This document shows positions 32,433 to 40,791 of a stretch of 64,000 nt of DNA, in pieces. The notes under the pieces were generated by a model that did no database searches, was not told the DNA's origin, and saw only the letters and a list, made by a program, of their open reading frames with translations. Where the stretch lies: assembly GCF_040215725.1 (NCBI RefSeq), contig NZ_CP157968.1:434001-498000 (forward strand), read 5' to 3'. The stretch comes from Rhizobium sp. ZPR4 (GTDB lineage: Bacteria; Pseudomonadota; Alphaproteobacteria; Rhizobiales; Rhizobiaceae). The first letter of the stretch is position 1; every line of letters starts with the position of its first letter. Both the position numbers and the translations under genes were made by a program.

Positions 32433-33650
32433 ATGACTGATACCATCGAGATCACAGCTCCGATCGAACAGGAAGGCACGAAAGCCGTCGTCCGCAACTG
32501 GCTGAAACAGATCGGCGATCATGTTCGGGAAGGCGATGCGCTTGTCGAACTGGAAACCGATAAAGTCACTCAGGAGATAGCGGCACCATGCGACGGCATC
32601 TTGAGCGAAATCGCCATGTCGGATGGCGATGATGCCGTGCCCGGCGCGATCCTCGGACGAATGAGCATCGAGAATGCGAACGGAATTGCAGCGCTGGCAG
32701 CCGAAGCTTCATTGCCGATAGAGCCGGCCTCGCCTGTCGCGGCCTCCGCCGCCGCTTACTATTCGCCGGCCGTTCGCAAGGCTGCCGAAGAATACGGGAT
32801 CGACCCGGCCAGCCTGACGGGCAGCGGCAGGGACGGACGGATCACGCGCGCCGACATGGATCATGCGCTGGAAGCCGGCAAGACGCATCCATCGGCGCCG
32901 GTATCGTGGCAGGCCGCAACCAAGCAGCGCTCGCCAGTCACCCAGGTTGACGGCAAATCGCGGATCGTCCCCCATTCGGCGATGCGGCTTTGGATCGCAA
33001 GGAATATGGCCCAATCGCTGGCGGCGGCACCTCAGGTCACGGCAATCTTCGAGGCGGATTTCACCGCCATCATGCGCCATCGCGAAAGCCACAAGGACCG
33101 CATGAAGGCCGAAGGCGTAAACCTCTCCTACACCGCCTATTTCGTGGCGGCATCCGTTGCGGCCATGAAACTCGTACCTGAAGTCAACAGCCAGTGGCAC
33201 GATGACGGCCTGGAGATATTCGAAGACGTCAATATCGGCGTTGGGATCGCCCTGGGCGACAAAGGCCTGGTCGCGCCGATCATCCGGCAGGCGCAAAGCC
33301 TCTCGCTTGAGACGATTGCCGCCCGGCTCCAGGATCTGACGAACAGAGCCCGATCCAATAGCCTCAAGGGCGACGAGCTGAAGGGCGGAACCTTCACGAT
33401 TTCCAACCACGGGGTTTCGGGCTCGCTGCTCGCCTCCCCCATCATCATCAACCAGCCGCAATCCGCCATCCTCGGCATCGGCAAGCTGGAGAAGCGTGTC
33501 GTGGTGCGGGAGATCGATGGCGTCGATACGATCCAGATTCGTCCGATGGCCTACGTGTCCTTGACGATTGACCATCGCTCCCTGGACGGGCATCAAACGA
33601 ATGCCTGGCTGACCGAATTCGTACGGGTTCTGCAGAACTGGCCTCATTGA
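32433..33650 (+). CDS. 2-oxoacid dehydrogenase E2 (dihydrolipoyl acyltransferase)
   Basis: A 405-residue acyltransferase core of the complex. The N-terminal lipoyl domain holds the lipoylation site ETDKVTQEI (K at about residue 44). The peripheral-subunit-binding domain is YSPAVRKAAEEYGIDPASLTGSGRDGRITRADMDHAL (about 105-143). The catalytic domain has NIGVGIALGDKGLVAPIIRQAQSLSL, FTISNHGVSGSLLASPII and the active-site DHRSLDGHQTNAWL. The start is ATG 32433, two bases after the E1 stop, with GGAG upstream. Acyl specificity is unknown. E3 must come from elsewhere in the genome. Confidence 0.93.
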   Translation: MTDTIEITAPIEQEGTKAVVRNWLKQIGDHVREGDALVELETDKVTQEIAAPCDGILSEIAMSDGDDAVPGAILGRMSIENANGIAALAAEASLPIEPASPVAASAAAYYSPAVRKAAEEYGIDPASLTGSGRDGRITRADMDHALEAGKTHPSAPVSWQAATKQRSPVTQVDGKSRIVPHSAMRLWIARNMAQSLAAAPQVTAIFEADFTAIMRHRESHKDRMKAEGVNLSYTAYFVAASVAAMKLVPEVNSQWHDDGLEIFEDVNIGVGIALGDKGLVAPIIRQAQSLSLETIAARLQDLTNRARSNSLKGDELKGGTFTISNHGVSGSLLASPIIINQPQSAILGIGKLEKRVVVREIDGVDTIQIRPMAYVSLTIDHRSLDGHQTNAWLTEFVRVLQNWPH

Positions 33651-33760
33651 ATGGGCAGCTGCAGACATCCCTGATGCTTGCCGCGCGCCCGCACGGACAA
33701 TAAAGCGGTCAGCAAGGCAAGCGCAGCAGCTTGCATCAATGGAGCGGACGGGAGGAAAAA

Positions 33761-34951
33761 ATGAACAAGACAGCGTTTTTCGATAGCCTGACGGAACAGA
33801 AGCCGGACCCTCTGCTTGAACTGATTGCCAAGTTCGCAGCCGATCCGCGATCCGGAAAGATCGACCTCGGCGTCGGCGTCTATCGCGACGAGACCGGCCG
33901 CACCCCTGTTATGAGAGCCGTCAAGGCGGCCGAGCACTATCTCTGGGAAACCCAAGAGTCCAAATCCTATATCGGCCCAGAGGGTGATCCCGCCTTCCTG
34001 CGCGCGCTGGCGCTCGAAACCTTCGGTGAACGCCATGGCGGCAGGCTGCTCGCCGGAATTCAGACCCCCGGCGGCACCGGCGCTTTGCGCCTGGCTGCGG
34101 AACTGCTCGCCCTCGACAAGCGACGGAAGATCTGGATCGGCACGCCGACATGGGTCAACCATCAGGCAATCTTCGCCGCCGTCGGCCTTCAGGTCGGAAC
34201 CTATCGCTTCTTCGATATCGGCAAGCAGACCGTTCTCATCGACGAGATGCTGACGACCTTGCGGAATGCAGCCCCCGGCGATGCAGTGCTGCTGCAGACG
34301 AGCTGCCATAACCCGACAGGCGCGGGACTGTCATCGCAGAACTGGCTGGACATTGCCGAGATCGTCGCCAGCAAGGGGTTGCTGCCGCTCTTCGACAATG
34401 CCTATCAGGGCCTTGGGCACGGCCGGGTCGAAGACGCAGCCGGCATGATTGATGTCATCGAAACAGTCGGCGAAGCGATGGTTGCCGTCTCCTGCTCCAA
34501 GTCCTTCTCGCTCTATCGGGAGCGCACAGGCGCAGTCTATCTTTTCGGGGATCAGCAGGCACCGTTGAACAAGGGCGTCGGCAATCTGGCAAGCCATGCC
34601 CGCACCAGCTACTCCATGCCGCCGGCGCACGGGGCTGCGATCGTCGCGGCGATCCTGCAGGACCCGTCGCGGCGCCAGGCCTGGGTCGACGAACTCGGCG
34701 AAATGCGCAGCCGCATCGCCGAAATCCGCCAAGCCGCCGCCGAAGCCTTTGCACAATTCCGTCCCGAACTTGCCCATATCGGTTCCCAGGAAGGCATGTT
34801 CTCCCTCCTGCCAATCTCTCCGGAAAATGTCCGGCAGCTTCGAGCAGAACACGGCATCTACATGCCGGATTCCGGCAGGATCAACGTGGCTGGGATGCGG
34901 GTTACAGATGTCGCATCGGTGGCGGAGCGCATCGGTCCCTATCTGGCCTGA
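33761..34951 (+). CDS. Aromatic amino acid aminotransferase (class I)
   Basis: A 396-residue PLP-dependent aminotransferase of the AspC/TyrB group, converting aromatic amino acids (or aspartate) and 2-oxoglutarate to the 2-oxoacid and glutamate. Motifs seen are IDLGVGVYRDETGRTPVMRAVKAAE, SYIGPEGDPAFL, SCHNPTGAGLSSQNW (binding the PLP pyridine region), LPLFDNAYQGLGHG with the conserved D and Y, and the Schiff-base motif VSCSKSFSLYRERTG. The start at 33761 has GGGAGGA; an earlier in-frame ATG at 33731 lacks similarity. It follows E2 by 110 bases and may feed 2-oxoacids, such as phenylpyruvate, to that complex. Confidence 0.92.
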   Translation: MNKTAFFDSLTEQKPDPLLELIAKFAADPRSGKIDLGVGVYRDETGRTPVMRAVKAAEHYLWETQESKSYIGPEGDPAFLRALALETFGERHGGRLLAGIQTPGGTGALRLAAELLALDKRRKIWIGTPTWVNHQAIFAAVGLQVGTYRFFDIGKQTVLIDEMLTTLRNAAPGDAVLLQTSCHNPTGAGLSSQNWLDIAEIVASKGLLPLFDNAYQGLGHGRVEDAAGMIDVIETVGEAMVAVSCSKSFSLYRERTGAVYLFGDQQAPLNKGVGNLASHARTSYSMPPAHGAAIVAAILQDPSRRQAWVDELGEMRSRIAEIRQAAAEAFAQFRPELAHIGSQEGMFSLLPISPENVRQLRAEHGIYMPDSGRINVAGMRVTDVASVAERIGPYLA

Positions 34952-35288
34952 ATATGCACCAAGATAGCCCTGCGTTTCGCGCAAGGGTTTGATCGGAAAG
35001 CGCTAATCGGCTCGCCGGCCGAAGCTTTTGCTGTGCGCCCAATTCGGCAAGACCACCCTTACCCACAGCCGCTTGAACGCTCGTTCGATCTGCAGGCGGA
35101 CCGAGTGCCTGCGGTTTCGCGCCTATTGACCTTTTCATACATAAATATATTCTGCGTATATGCATATATGGCCGCTGTTTTGGTGCCCATGACGACAATG
35201 GCCGGATCGAGGTCCGGTTCGAGCATGAAGGCAGCCTTGCCCGCGATGGTCTCGCTGCGAGGCATTCTGCCTTTGGGAGGAGTGAAAT
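34952..35288. other. Gap between aminotransferase and MFS genes with terminator-like hairpin and promoter
   Basis: A weak hairpin CCCTGCG / CGCAAGGG (34968-34987) followed by TTT may end the aminotransferase transcript. TTGACC (35126-35131) and TATTCT (35148-35153), 16 bases apart, form a possible promoter for the MFS gene. The perfect palindrome TATATGCATATA (35157-35168) lies just downstream of it and could be an operator. No gene is seen. Confidence 0.4.
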
Positions 35289-36605
35289 ATGACAAACGAC
35301 AATCCGGCGCTGCAAAGCGCCGTGCGCAAGGCGACCATTCGCCTTTTGCCCTTTCTGGGCTTGATGCTGATCCTGAACTTTCTCGATCGATCCAATGTCG
35401 GCTTCGCCAAGACAGCCTATCAGGCTGATACCGGCATTTCGGACGCGGCCTATGCCTTCGGCGCCGGCATCCTTTATCTGGGCTATGCCACCTTCGAAGT
35501 GCCGAGCAACCTGATCATGCAGCGCGTCGGCGCCCGCCTGTGGCTGAGCCGCATCATGATCACCTGGGGTATCGTCTCGGCCTGTATGGTCTTTGCCCAC
35601 ACGCCAACGAGCTACTACATCGTTCGTTTCCTGCTCGGCGTCTGCGAAGCCGGCTTCTATCCGGGCGTCTTGCTTTACCTGACCTACTGGTTCCCCGCCA
35701 AGCAGAGGGCGCGCGCTACCGGCCTCTTTTATCTCGGCGTCCCCCTATCGCTTGTAATCGGAGCACCACTTTCCGGCTGGCTACTCACCCATCACGACGT
35801 CCTCGGCCTTACCAATTGGCAATGGATGTTTGCGGTTGAGGGCCTGGCGGCAACTGTCGTCGGCATCCTGGCGCTCTTCTTCCTGACCAGCCGTCCCAAC
35901 GAAGCCAAATGGCTGACAGCAGAGGAGAAAAATGCCCTGAACGCCGTGATCGAGGCGGAGGAGCGCAGCAAGCTTTCCGAGGTGAAGCACTCCGTCTTCA
36001 GCGTCTTGAAGGACTGGCGCGTTCTCGCCTTCATCGGCATCTATCTCTTCATCCAGATCGGCGTCGGCCCGATCACCTTCTACCTGCCGGCGCGGCTTGC
36101 GCAGGCGCTCGGCGGCGGCGTCAATACCTGGGTCGGCGTCCTGCTCGGCCTGCCCTGGCTCTGCGCGCTTTTCGCGACGCGCTTCTTCACCGTCTATGCC
36201 GACAAACACGACAACCATCGCATCGTCTGCATCGCCATGCTGACGGCAGGCACCATTGCGCTTGGAACGATCGGCCTGACGATGAACCCCTGGGTGATGG
36301 TGATTGCCGCCTGCATCGCGGTTCCAGGGCTCGCCTCATCCCAGCCGGTCTTCTGGAGCCTGCCGACCCGTTATCTCGGCGGCGTCGGTGCGGCGAGCGG
36401 CATTGCCTTCATCGTTTCACTCGGCAATCTCGGCAGCTTCGCCTCACCGCAGATCAAGGCCTATGTCGATGCCGCCACGGGCAATGGCGATATCGGTTTC
36501 TACATCCTCGCCGGCTGCTGCTTCCTGTCGGTGGTGCTGCTGATCGCGCTCGGCTCGCATCGCCGCTGGATCGCCGATGCCGAACCGGCGAGCCGCACGC
36601 ATTGA
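35289..36605 (+). CDS. MFS transporter, anion:cation symporter (phthalate/tartrate permease) type
   Basis: A 438-residue membrane carrier with 12 predicted helices. The first helix is followed by NFLDRSNVGFAKTAY, the hallmark of the ACS family (hexuronate, phthalate, tartrate and similar organic anions). Other signatures are GAGILYLGYATFEVPSNLIMQRVGARLWLSRIMITWG and FLLGVCEAGFYPGVLLYLTYWFPAKQRARATGLFYLG. It has its own upstream promoter-like region and a GGGAGGAG ribosome-binding site, and it is convergent with the amidase gene. The substrate is not known; an aromatic acid or a product of the neighbouring amidase pathway is possible. Confidence 0.92.
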   Translation: MTNDNPALQSAVRKATIRLLPFLGLMLILNFLDRSNVGFAKTAYQADTGISDAAYAFGAGILYLGYATFEVPSNLIMQRVGARLWLSRIMITWGIVSACMVFAHTPTSYYIVRFLLGVCEAGFYPGVLLYLTYWFPAKQRARATGLFYLGVPLSLVIGAPLSGWLLTHHDVLGLTNWQWMFAVEGLAATVVGILALFFLTSRPNEAKWLTAEEKNALNAVIEAEERSKLSEVKHSVFSVLKDWRVLAFIGIYLFIQIGVGPITFYLPARLAQALGGGVNTWVGVLLGLPWLCALFATRFFTVYADKHDNHRIVCIAMLTAGTIALGTIGLTMNPWVMVIAACIAVPGLASSQPVFWSLPTRYLGGVGAASGIAFIVSLGNLGSFASPQIKAYVDAATGNGDIGFYILAGCCFLSVVLLIALGSHRRWIADAEPASRTH

Positions 36606-36625
36606 ACGGACAAGCCGCTTTCGAT

Positions 36626-36663
36626 CCCCGCCTCTCCTTGCCGCATAAACGAGGTGAGCGGGG
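36626..36663. terminator. Hairpin between convergent MFS and amidase genes
   Basis: CCCCGC (36626-36631) pairs with GCGGGG (36658-36663), and an inner CTC (36632-36634) can pair with GAG (36651-36653). It lies in the 132-base gap between convergent genes, so a bidirectional terminator or a short repeat-type element is likely. No T-run follows. Confidence 0.35.
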
Positions 36664-36737
36664 AGAAAGTCTGGCGAAGTGCATCGCTCCATACAAGCGC
36701 GGGCAGGAGGCCGCCATGCGCTTTTGCTGGAATTGCG

Positions 36738-38102
36738 TTAACCGGCAACGATCTCCTCGAGCGATATCGCTACACCTAGCAGCCGTTCATCCTGATCCTT
36801 CGGAGCCGACAGCAGGAAGCCGACAGGCATGCCTGCATCGCCCGTGCCGCAAGGCAGCGATACGCCGCACCAATCGAGAAAATTGCCGATCAAAGTATTG
36901 CGGAGCGTCCGGCCATTGACCTTCGCGAACAGTTCGTCGTCGGCTTCCAGCGGCGCAAGCGCGGGCGCGACATGGACGACTGTCGGATAGGCGATGAATT
37001 CGTTCGGCCCAAGCGATGCATCAACCTCCCTGATCAACTGTTCGCGCACCTTGAGTGTGTCCAGATAATCAACCAAAGTGATCTTCTCGCCCAGGCGCGT
37101 GCGTGCCACGACACGCCGATCCATGGCTTCGGCCTCCGGTCCCGCCAGCCGGCGGTGATGCAGCGCGAAAGCTTCGGCGGTTGCCAGCGGCCCATTCTTG
37201 GCCATCACGTCAAACAGCTTTTCGAAGGCTGGAAAAGCGGCCCGTCGTATCTTGACGCCGGCGGCGCTCAAGCGCGCAAGTGCCACCTCGAAGGCCGCAA
37301 TGACACCATCCTCGGCATTGTCCATGACGACATTCGTCGGCACCACAATGGAAACCCCAGCAGGATCGGCACGTTCGACCTCGGGTCTGAAATGGCCGCG
37401 CATCGCGGCATCGACCCATATGGCGTCCTGAACGCTGCGGCACAAAGGCCCAAGCGAGTCGAGGCTGCTCGCCAACGGAAAGACGCCGGCCATGCCGTAA
37501 CGGCCGCGGCTGGCCTTGTAACCCACAAGGCCATTGAAGGCGGACGGTATGCGCACGGAGCCGCCCGTGTCTGTACCGATCGAGGCCGGCACCAGGCCAG
37601 CCGCGACGGCGGCGGCGGAACCGGAAGACGAACCGCCCGGAATTCGCGGCACATCCGTAGCCAAGGGATTGAGTGGGGTGCCGTAATGCGGGTTGAGGCC
37701 GAGGCCGGAAAAGGCAAATTCACTCATATTGACCTGGCCGACGGCAACCATGCCCGCAGCCTTCAGCGCTTTTACGACATCAGCATCATCCTGTGCGGGC
37801 TCGGCATCGGCAAGCACGATCGACCCGGCGGTCGTCGGCAGGCCGGCGATCGCGAAAAGATCCTTCCACGCGACGGGAACACCGTCCAACAACCCGCGCG
37901 AACGTCCCTCGCGCAGCCGTCTGGACGAAGCTGCCGCCTCTTCCATCGCGCGCGCCTCCAAGAGCCGCGTGAAGATCGCCTGATCCTTATAAGTCCGGAT
38001 CGCATCGAGGGTCTCTTCGGCCAACGCGACCGGATCGAGATTGCCGGACTGGATCAAGACCGAGAGCTGTGCGATCGATTTGCCGAGATGTGTCTGTGTC
38101 AT
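36738..38102 (-). CDS. Amidase signature family hydrolase
   Basis: A 454-residue amidohydrolase of the amidase-signature superfamily. The Ser-cisSer-Lys triad is complete: Lys at about 80 in GVPVAWKDLFA, the Gly/Ser-rich IPGGSSSGSAAAVAAG at 154-169, and the nucleophile Ser at about 182 in GTDTGGSVRIPSAFNG. It is the last gene of the long minus-strand operon, 17 bases after the binding-protein-like gene. With an imidase-like deacetylase upstream in the same operon, it could hydrolyse the half-amide formed by imide ring opening, releasing ammonia and a dicarboxylate (inference). Allophanate hydrolase-like and other amidase roles cannot be excluded. Confidence 0.88.
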   Translation of the reverse strand: MTQTHLGKSIAQLSVLIQSGNLDPVALAEETLDAIRTYKDQAIFTRLLEARAMEEAAASSRRLREGRSRGLLDGVPVAWKDLFAIAGLPTTAGSIVLADAEPAQDDADVVKALKAAGMVAVGQVNMSEFAFSGLGLNPHYGTPLNPLATDVPRIPGGSSSGSAAAVAAGLVPASIGTDTGGSVRIPSAFNGLVGYKASRGRYGMAGVFPLASSLDSLGPLCRSVQDAIWVDAAMRGHFRPEVERADPAGVSIVVPTNVVMDNAEDGVIAAFEVALARLSAAGVKIRRAAFPAFEKLFDVMAKNGPLATAEAFALHHRRLAGPEAEAMDRRVVARTRLGEKITLVDYLDTLKVREQLIREVDASLGPNEFIAYPTVVHVAPALAPLEADDELFAKVNGRTLRNTLIGNFLDWCGVSLPCGTGDAGMPVGFLLSAPKDQDERLLGVAISLEEIVAG

Positions 38103-38119
38103 TGGCCCTGCTCTCCTCT

Positions 38120-39337
38120 TCAGCCGACTAGCTGCATCCAGCGGCGAACCAGATAATTGTGCTCATCCATTGTCGTATTCCAGACGGCAATGCAATTGGC
38201 GCGCTGCCAATAGGACCCGCCGCTGCGCACCGATCCCTTTCTGATCCGCATCTGCCCATCCGGGCCGGGCAGATCTTCGCTCGCAGCGGCACCTTCGTAC
38301 CAGTAATCCCATTCAGCCTGCGTCATGAACTGGCGGGAGCGCTGCGGCGTCGAAATATAATAACCTTGCCGCGCGACCACGGCGCCCGGCCAGCCCGAGA
38401 TCCACCAATTCAGATAGTCGTAGGCGACATCGAGGAGGCGACCGCTCAACTGTTTCGAAAGACACAGCCCGCCGTGCCAGGCGCGGTAACCTTCGGCGGG
38501 CACGGCCTGCTCGACCGGAGAGCCCTTGGAATTCAGGATGCCGATACCGGGCGACCACATGCTCTGAACGCTGGTCTCGCCGGCAATCATCAGCCGCGCC
38601 GCATCCTCGGCGGTTTTCCAGAAATCGCGGAAGAAGCCAGCCTTCTTGCGCTCCTCCAGGAGATCGATCAGTTGATCGATCTCCTGAACCGACATGTTGC
38701 CGATATCGTCGAACGACATGAGGCCGGCTGCCTGTGCCGCCAGCGCCGCATCGAAAATGCCGATGGCCGGCTCATCCACCAGCGCCACCCTGCCCGCCCA
38801 GCGCTCATCGAAAAGAGCGCCCCAGGAATGCATGCCGACGCCGTTCGGCGCCAGATCTGTCCGATAGGCGAAACTGTCGAAATTATGCGTGGTCGGCAGC
38901 ATGGAGATGAAGCGCGACGGTGTGTCACCGAGCGCAAGATTGGGCTGAACGAAGAGCTTGCGCGCCGGCACATCGCCAAGCCCCATTCTGGGGTTGGGGC
39001 CGATATGGCCTGTTTTCGTCAAGTCGTTGACCTCGTCCCAAAGCACGATGCGCTGGGTGTCGACGGGCTGGATCGCGCGCCAGTGCCAGACGATATCGAG
39101 ATTGTGGAAGCATTGATCGTAGATGTCGTAGGTTTCCGGTTCTCGCGCGGCCTTGAACTGCGTCGTCAGGAAGTCATTGTTGTCGAACGTCACGTCGATG
39201 CCGAGATCGTCCTCAGCGTGCAGACGCAACTCCTCCAGCAGCGAGATCGCGGTGCCGAGAACGCGCAAGCGCGGCCGGCCGGCCAGATGCAAGGCGGGAG
39301 CAGCCAGGTTTTTTGCGACGGATTGATGCTTGTTCAT
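38120..39337 (-). CDS. Solute-binding-protein-like protein without signal peptide
   Basis: A 405-residue protein of the type-2 (PotD/spermidine-putrescine-like) binding-protein family. It is a paralogue of the binding protein at 42888-44120: for example DDAARLMIAGETSVQSMW..AVPAEGYRAWHGGLC matches LVNLMASGEMVVCDAW..AVPKEGYRGWAIGPS there, and both end with a D-x-L-V-x-(K/R)-W helix. Unlike that protein it lacks any hydrophobic or twin-arginine leader, starting MNKHQSVAKNLAAPALHLAG. No upstream in-frame extension can supply one, because the frame closes in the stop region of the GTPase gene. It may therefore work in the cytoplasm or be exported in another way. Function unknown. Confidence 0.82.
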   Translation of the reverse strand: MNKHQSVAKNLAAPALHLAGRPRLRVLGTAISLLEELRLHAEDDLGIDVTFDNNDFLTTQFKAAREPETYDIYDQCFHNLDIVWHWRAIQPVDTQRIVLWDEVNDLTKTGHIGPNPRMGLGDVPARKLFVQPNLALGDTPSRFISMLPTTHNFDSFAYRTDLAPNGVGMHSWGALFDERWAGRVALVDEPAIGIFDAALAAQAAGLMSFDDIGNMSVQEIDQLIDLLEERKKAGFFRDFWKTAEDAARLMIAGETSVQSMWSPGIGILNSKGSPVEQAVPAEGYRAWHGGLCLSKQLSGRLLDVAYDYLNWWISGWPGAVVARQGYYISTPQRSRQFMTQAEWDYWYEGAAASEDLPGPDGQMRIRKGSVRSGGSYWQRANCIAVWNTTMDEHNYLVRRWMQLVG

Positions 39338-39353
39338 GTGGATACCGGTTGTC

Positions 39354-40418
39354 TCATCGCGCCGCGGCGATCGGGCCAGATGCAGCGAGTGGCATCTGCG
39401 ACATGCGCGCCAGTGTGAAGGCTTCGAAAGAGCGTTTCAAGAGAGCGCCGTCAAGCCCGTCCAGAATGAAGACCAGCCGCGAGGTGCGATCTTCCGAAGG
39501 CCATCCATCCATATGCACCGGTGTATGAACCAGATGCTGGACGCCGTGAACGGCAACGGGGCGCTCCTCGCCGCTAAGGTTGAGGATACCCTTCACCCGC
39601 AGCACACGCTCCCCATGCCGATTGAGCAACATGATCAGCCAGAGCCCGAAGGCCGTCCAGTCGACGGGCCGGTCGATGCTGAGCGAGATCGAGGAAATGG
39701 CCGCCTGATGCGCCACGCCGTCCGATGAGACGAGCTGCACCGGCTCCTCGCAATAAAAGCCGCTTTGCGACAGACTGCTACTGGACGAGACGTCGCTTTG
39801 GACGGCGACCAGCGAGGAGAGATCGAGATCCGGATCGGCCGCGATCAGAACCCGGGCATCAGGATTGAGCCCGCGAAGACGAGCATGGAGAGCCTCTCCA
39901 TCGTCGTCAGTATCAAGATCGGTCTTGGTGAGGACCAGCCGATCCGCAACCGCGGCCTGCCGGTTGGATTCGATATAGGTGTCGAGCTGGCGCAGCCCAT
40001 TCACCGCATCGACCGTCGTGATCACGTTGCCGGCGCAAAAATGATGCCGCAGCACCGGGTCGGCCTTGATGGTCGACAGAACCGGGAATGGATCGGCAAG
40101 ACCCGTGCTTTCGATGATGACGCGCCGGAACGGCGGCAGCAACCCGCGTTCGCGGCGGGAATAAAGCTCCTTGAGCGCGGCTGCTAGCTCGCCGCGCACG
40201 GTGCAGCAGACGCATCCGGAACGCAGCAGTACCATCTCGCCATCGACGCTTTCGACAAGATCGTGGTCAAGCCCGATCTCGCCGAATTCGTTGATAAGCA
40301 CCGCCGTATCGGCGAAAACCGGATCAGCGAGGATGCGCTTCAGCAGCGTCGTCTTGCCGGAACCGAGGAAACCCGTCAGCAGGTTGATCGGTAGAAAGCC
40401 GCTCGCTTCAACCGACAT
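39354..40418 (-). CDS. COG0523 family metallochaperone GTPase (CobW/YjiA/ZNG type)
   Basis: A 354-residue G3E-family GTPase thought to insert metal, often zinc, into a client enzyme. The Walker A is GFLGSGKTTLL (residues 16-26), the metal-binding CxCC motif is C69-V-C71-C72 in SGCVCCTVRG, Walker B-like region IIESTGLADP, and the guanine-specificity segment LVLTKTDL. A C-terminal CobW_C domain follows (about 240-345). The start is ATG 40418, overlapping the small CxxC gene by 11 bases; the longer frame to 40709 is antisense-like sequence. In this operon its client is probably the metal-dependent imidase/deacetylase two genes upstream (inference). Confidence 0.92.
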   Translation of the reverse strand: MSVEASGFLPINLLTGFLGSGKTTLLKRILADPVFADTAVLINEFGEIGLDHDLVESVDGEMVLLRSGCVCCTVRGELAAALKELYSRRERGLLPPFRRVIIESTGLADPFPVLSTIKADPVLRHHFCAGNVITTVDAVNGLRQLDTYIESNRQAAVADRLVLTKTDLDTDDDGEALHARLRGLNPDARVLIAADPDLDLSSLVAVQSDVSSSSSLSQSGFYCEEPVQLVSSDGVAHQAAISSISLSIDRPVDWTAFGLWLIMLLNRHGERVLRVKGILNLSGEERPVAVHGVQHLVHTPVHMDGWPSEDRTSRLVFILDGLDGALLKRSFEAFTLARMSQMPLAASGPIAAAR

Positions 40419-40740
40419 GCCGTGCCTCCATCCGGACGATGAAGGCATCGTCGAGCGGATCGCAGGGCTGGCCGACGAGCCTTTCGGCCGCCGGCCAGAG
40501 GTGACCGAGATCCTCGATGATCTCGCTCTTGCCCGTTCGCGTCGACAGCACGAAGGATGCGCCCTGCCAGTCGGTGAGGGTAAGGCCGAAGCCCGAGAGC
40601 ATCTCGTTGGCGGCGCGCACCCGCTCGGCACGCTCGCGCCGCCGGTCGACGCTGGCGTGATTGCGCGTGAAGACGCCCGGCCGTGCCGCCGCGTCCGTCC
40701 AGTGCTCATTGCCGCCGAGCACGCCGCAGAGTGAACACAT
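40408..40740 (-). CDS. Small CxxC protein next to COG0523 GTPase
   Basis: A 110-residue protein beginning MCSLCGVLGGNEHWTD, with a CxxC pair and a possible His that could bind metal or take part in metal handling. The rest is helical and basic (DRRRERAERVRAANEML) with a LTDWQGASFVLSTRTGKSEIIEDLGHLWP segment. A strong GGAGG precedes the ATG. It overlaps the GTPase gene by 11 bases and lies 51 bases after the imidase-like gene, so it is probably co-translated with the GTPase. I do not recognise a named family; a partner role in metal delivery is suggested only by context. Confidence 0.75.
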   Translation of the reverse strand: MCSLCGVLGGNEHWTDAAARPGVFTRNHASVDRRRERAERVRAANEMLSGFGLTLTDWQGASFVLSTRTGKSEIIEDLGHLWPAAERLVGQPCDPLDDAFIVRMEARHVG

Positions 40741-40791
40741 GGCGATCCGCCTCCTTCAAAATTGATGCTCTCGCTGCTTTAGAATAGCCGG

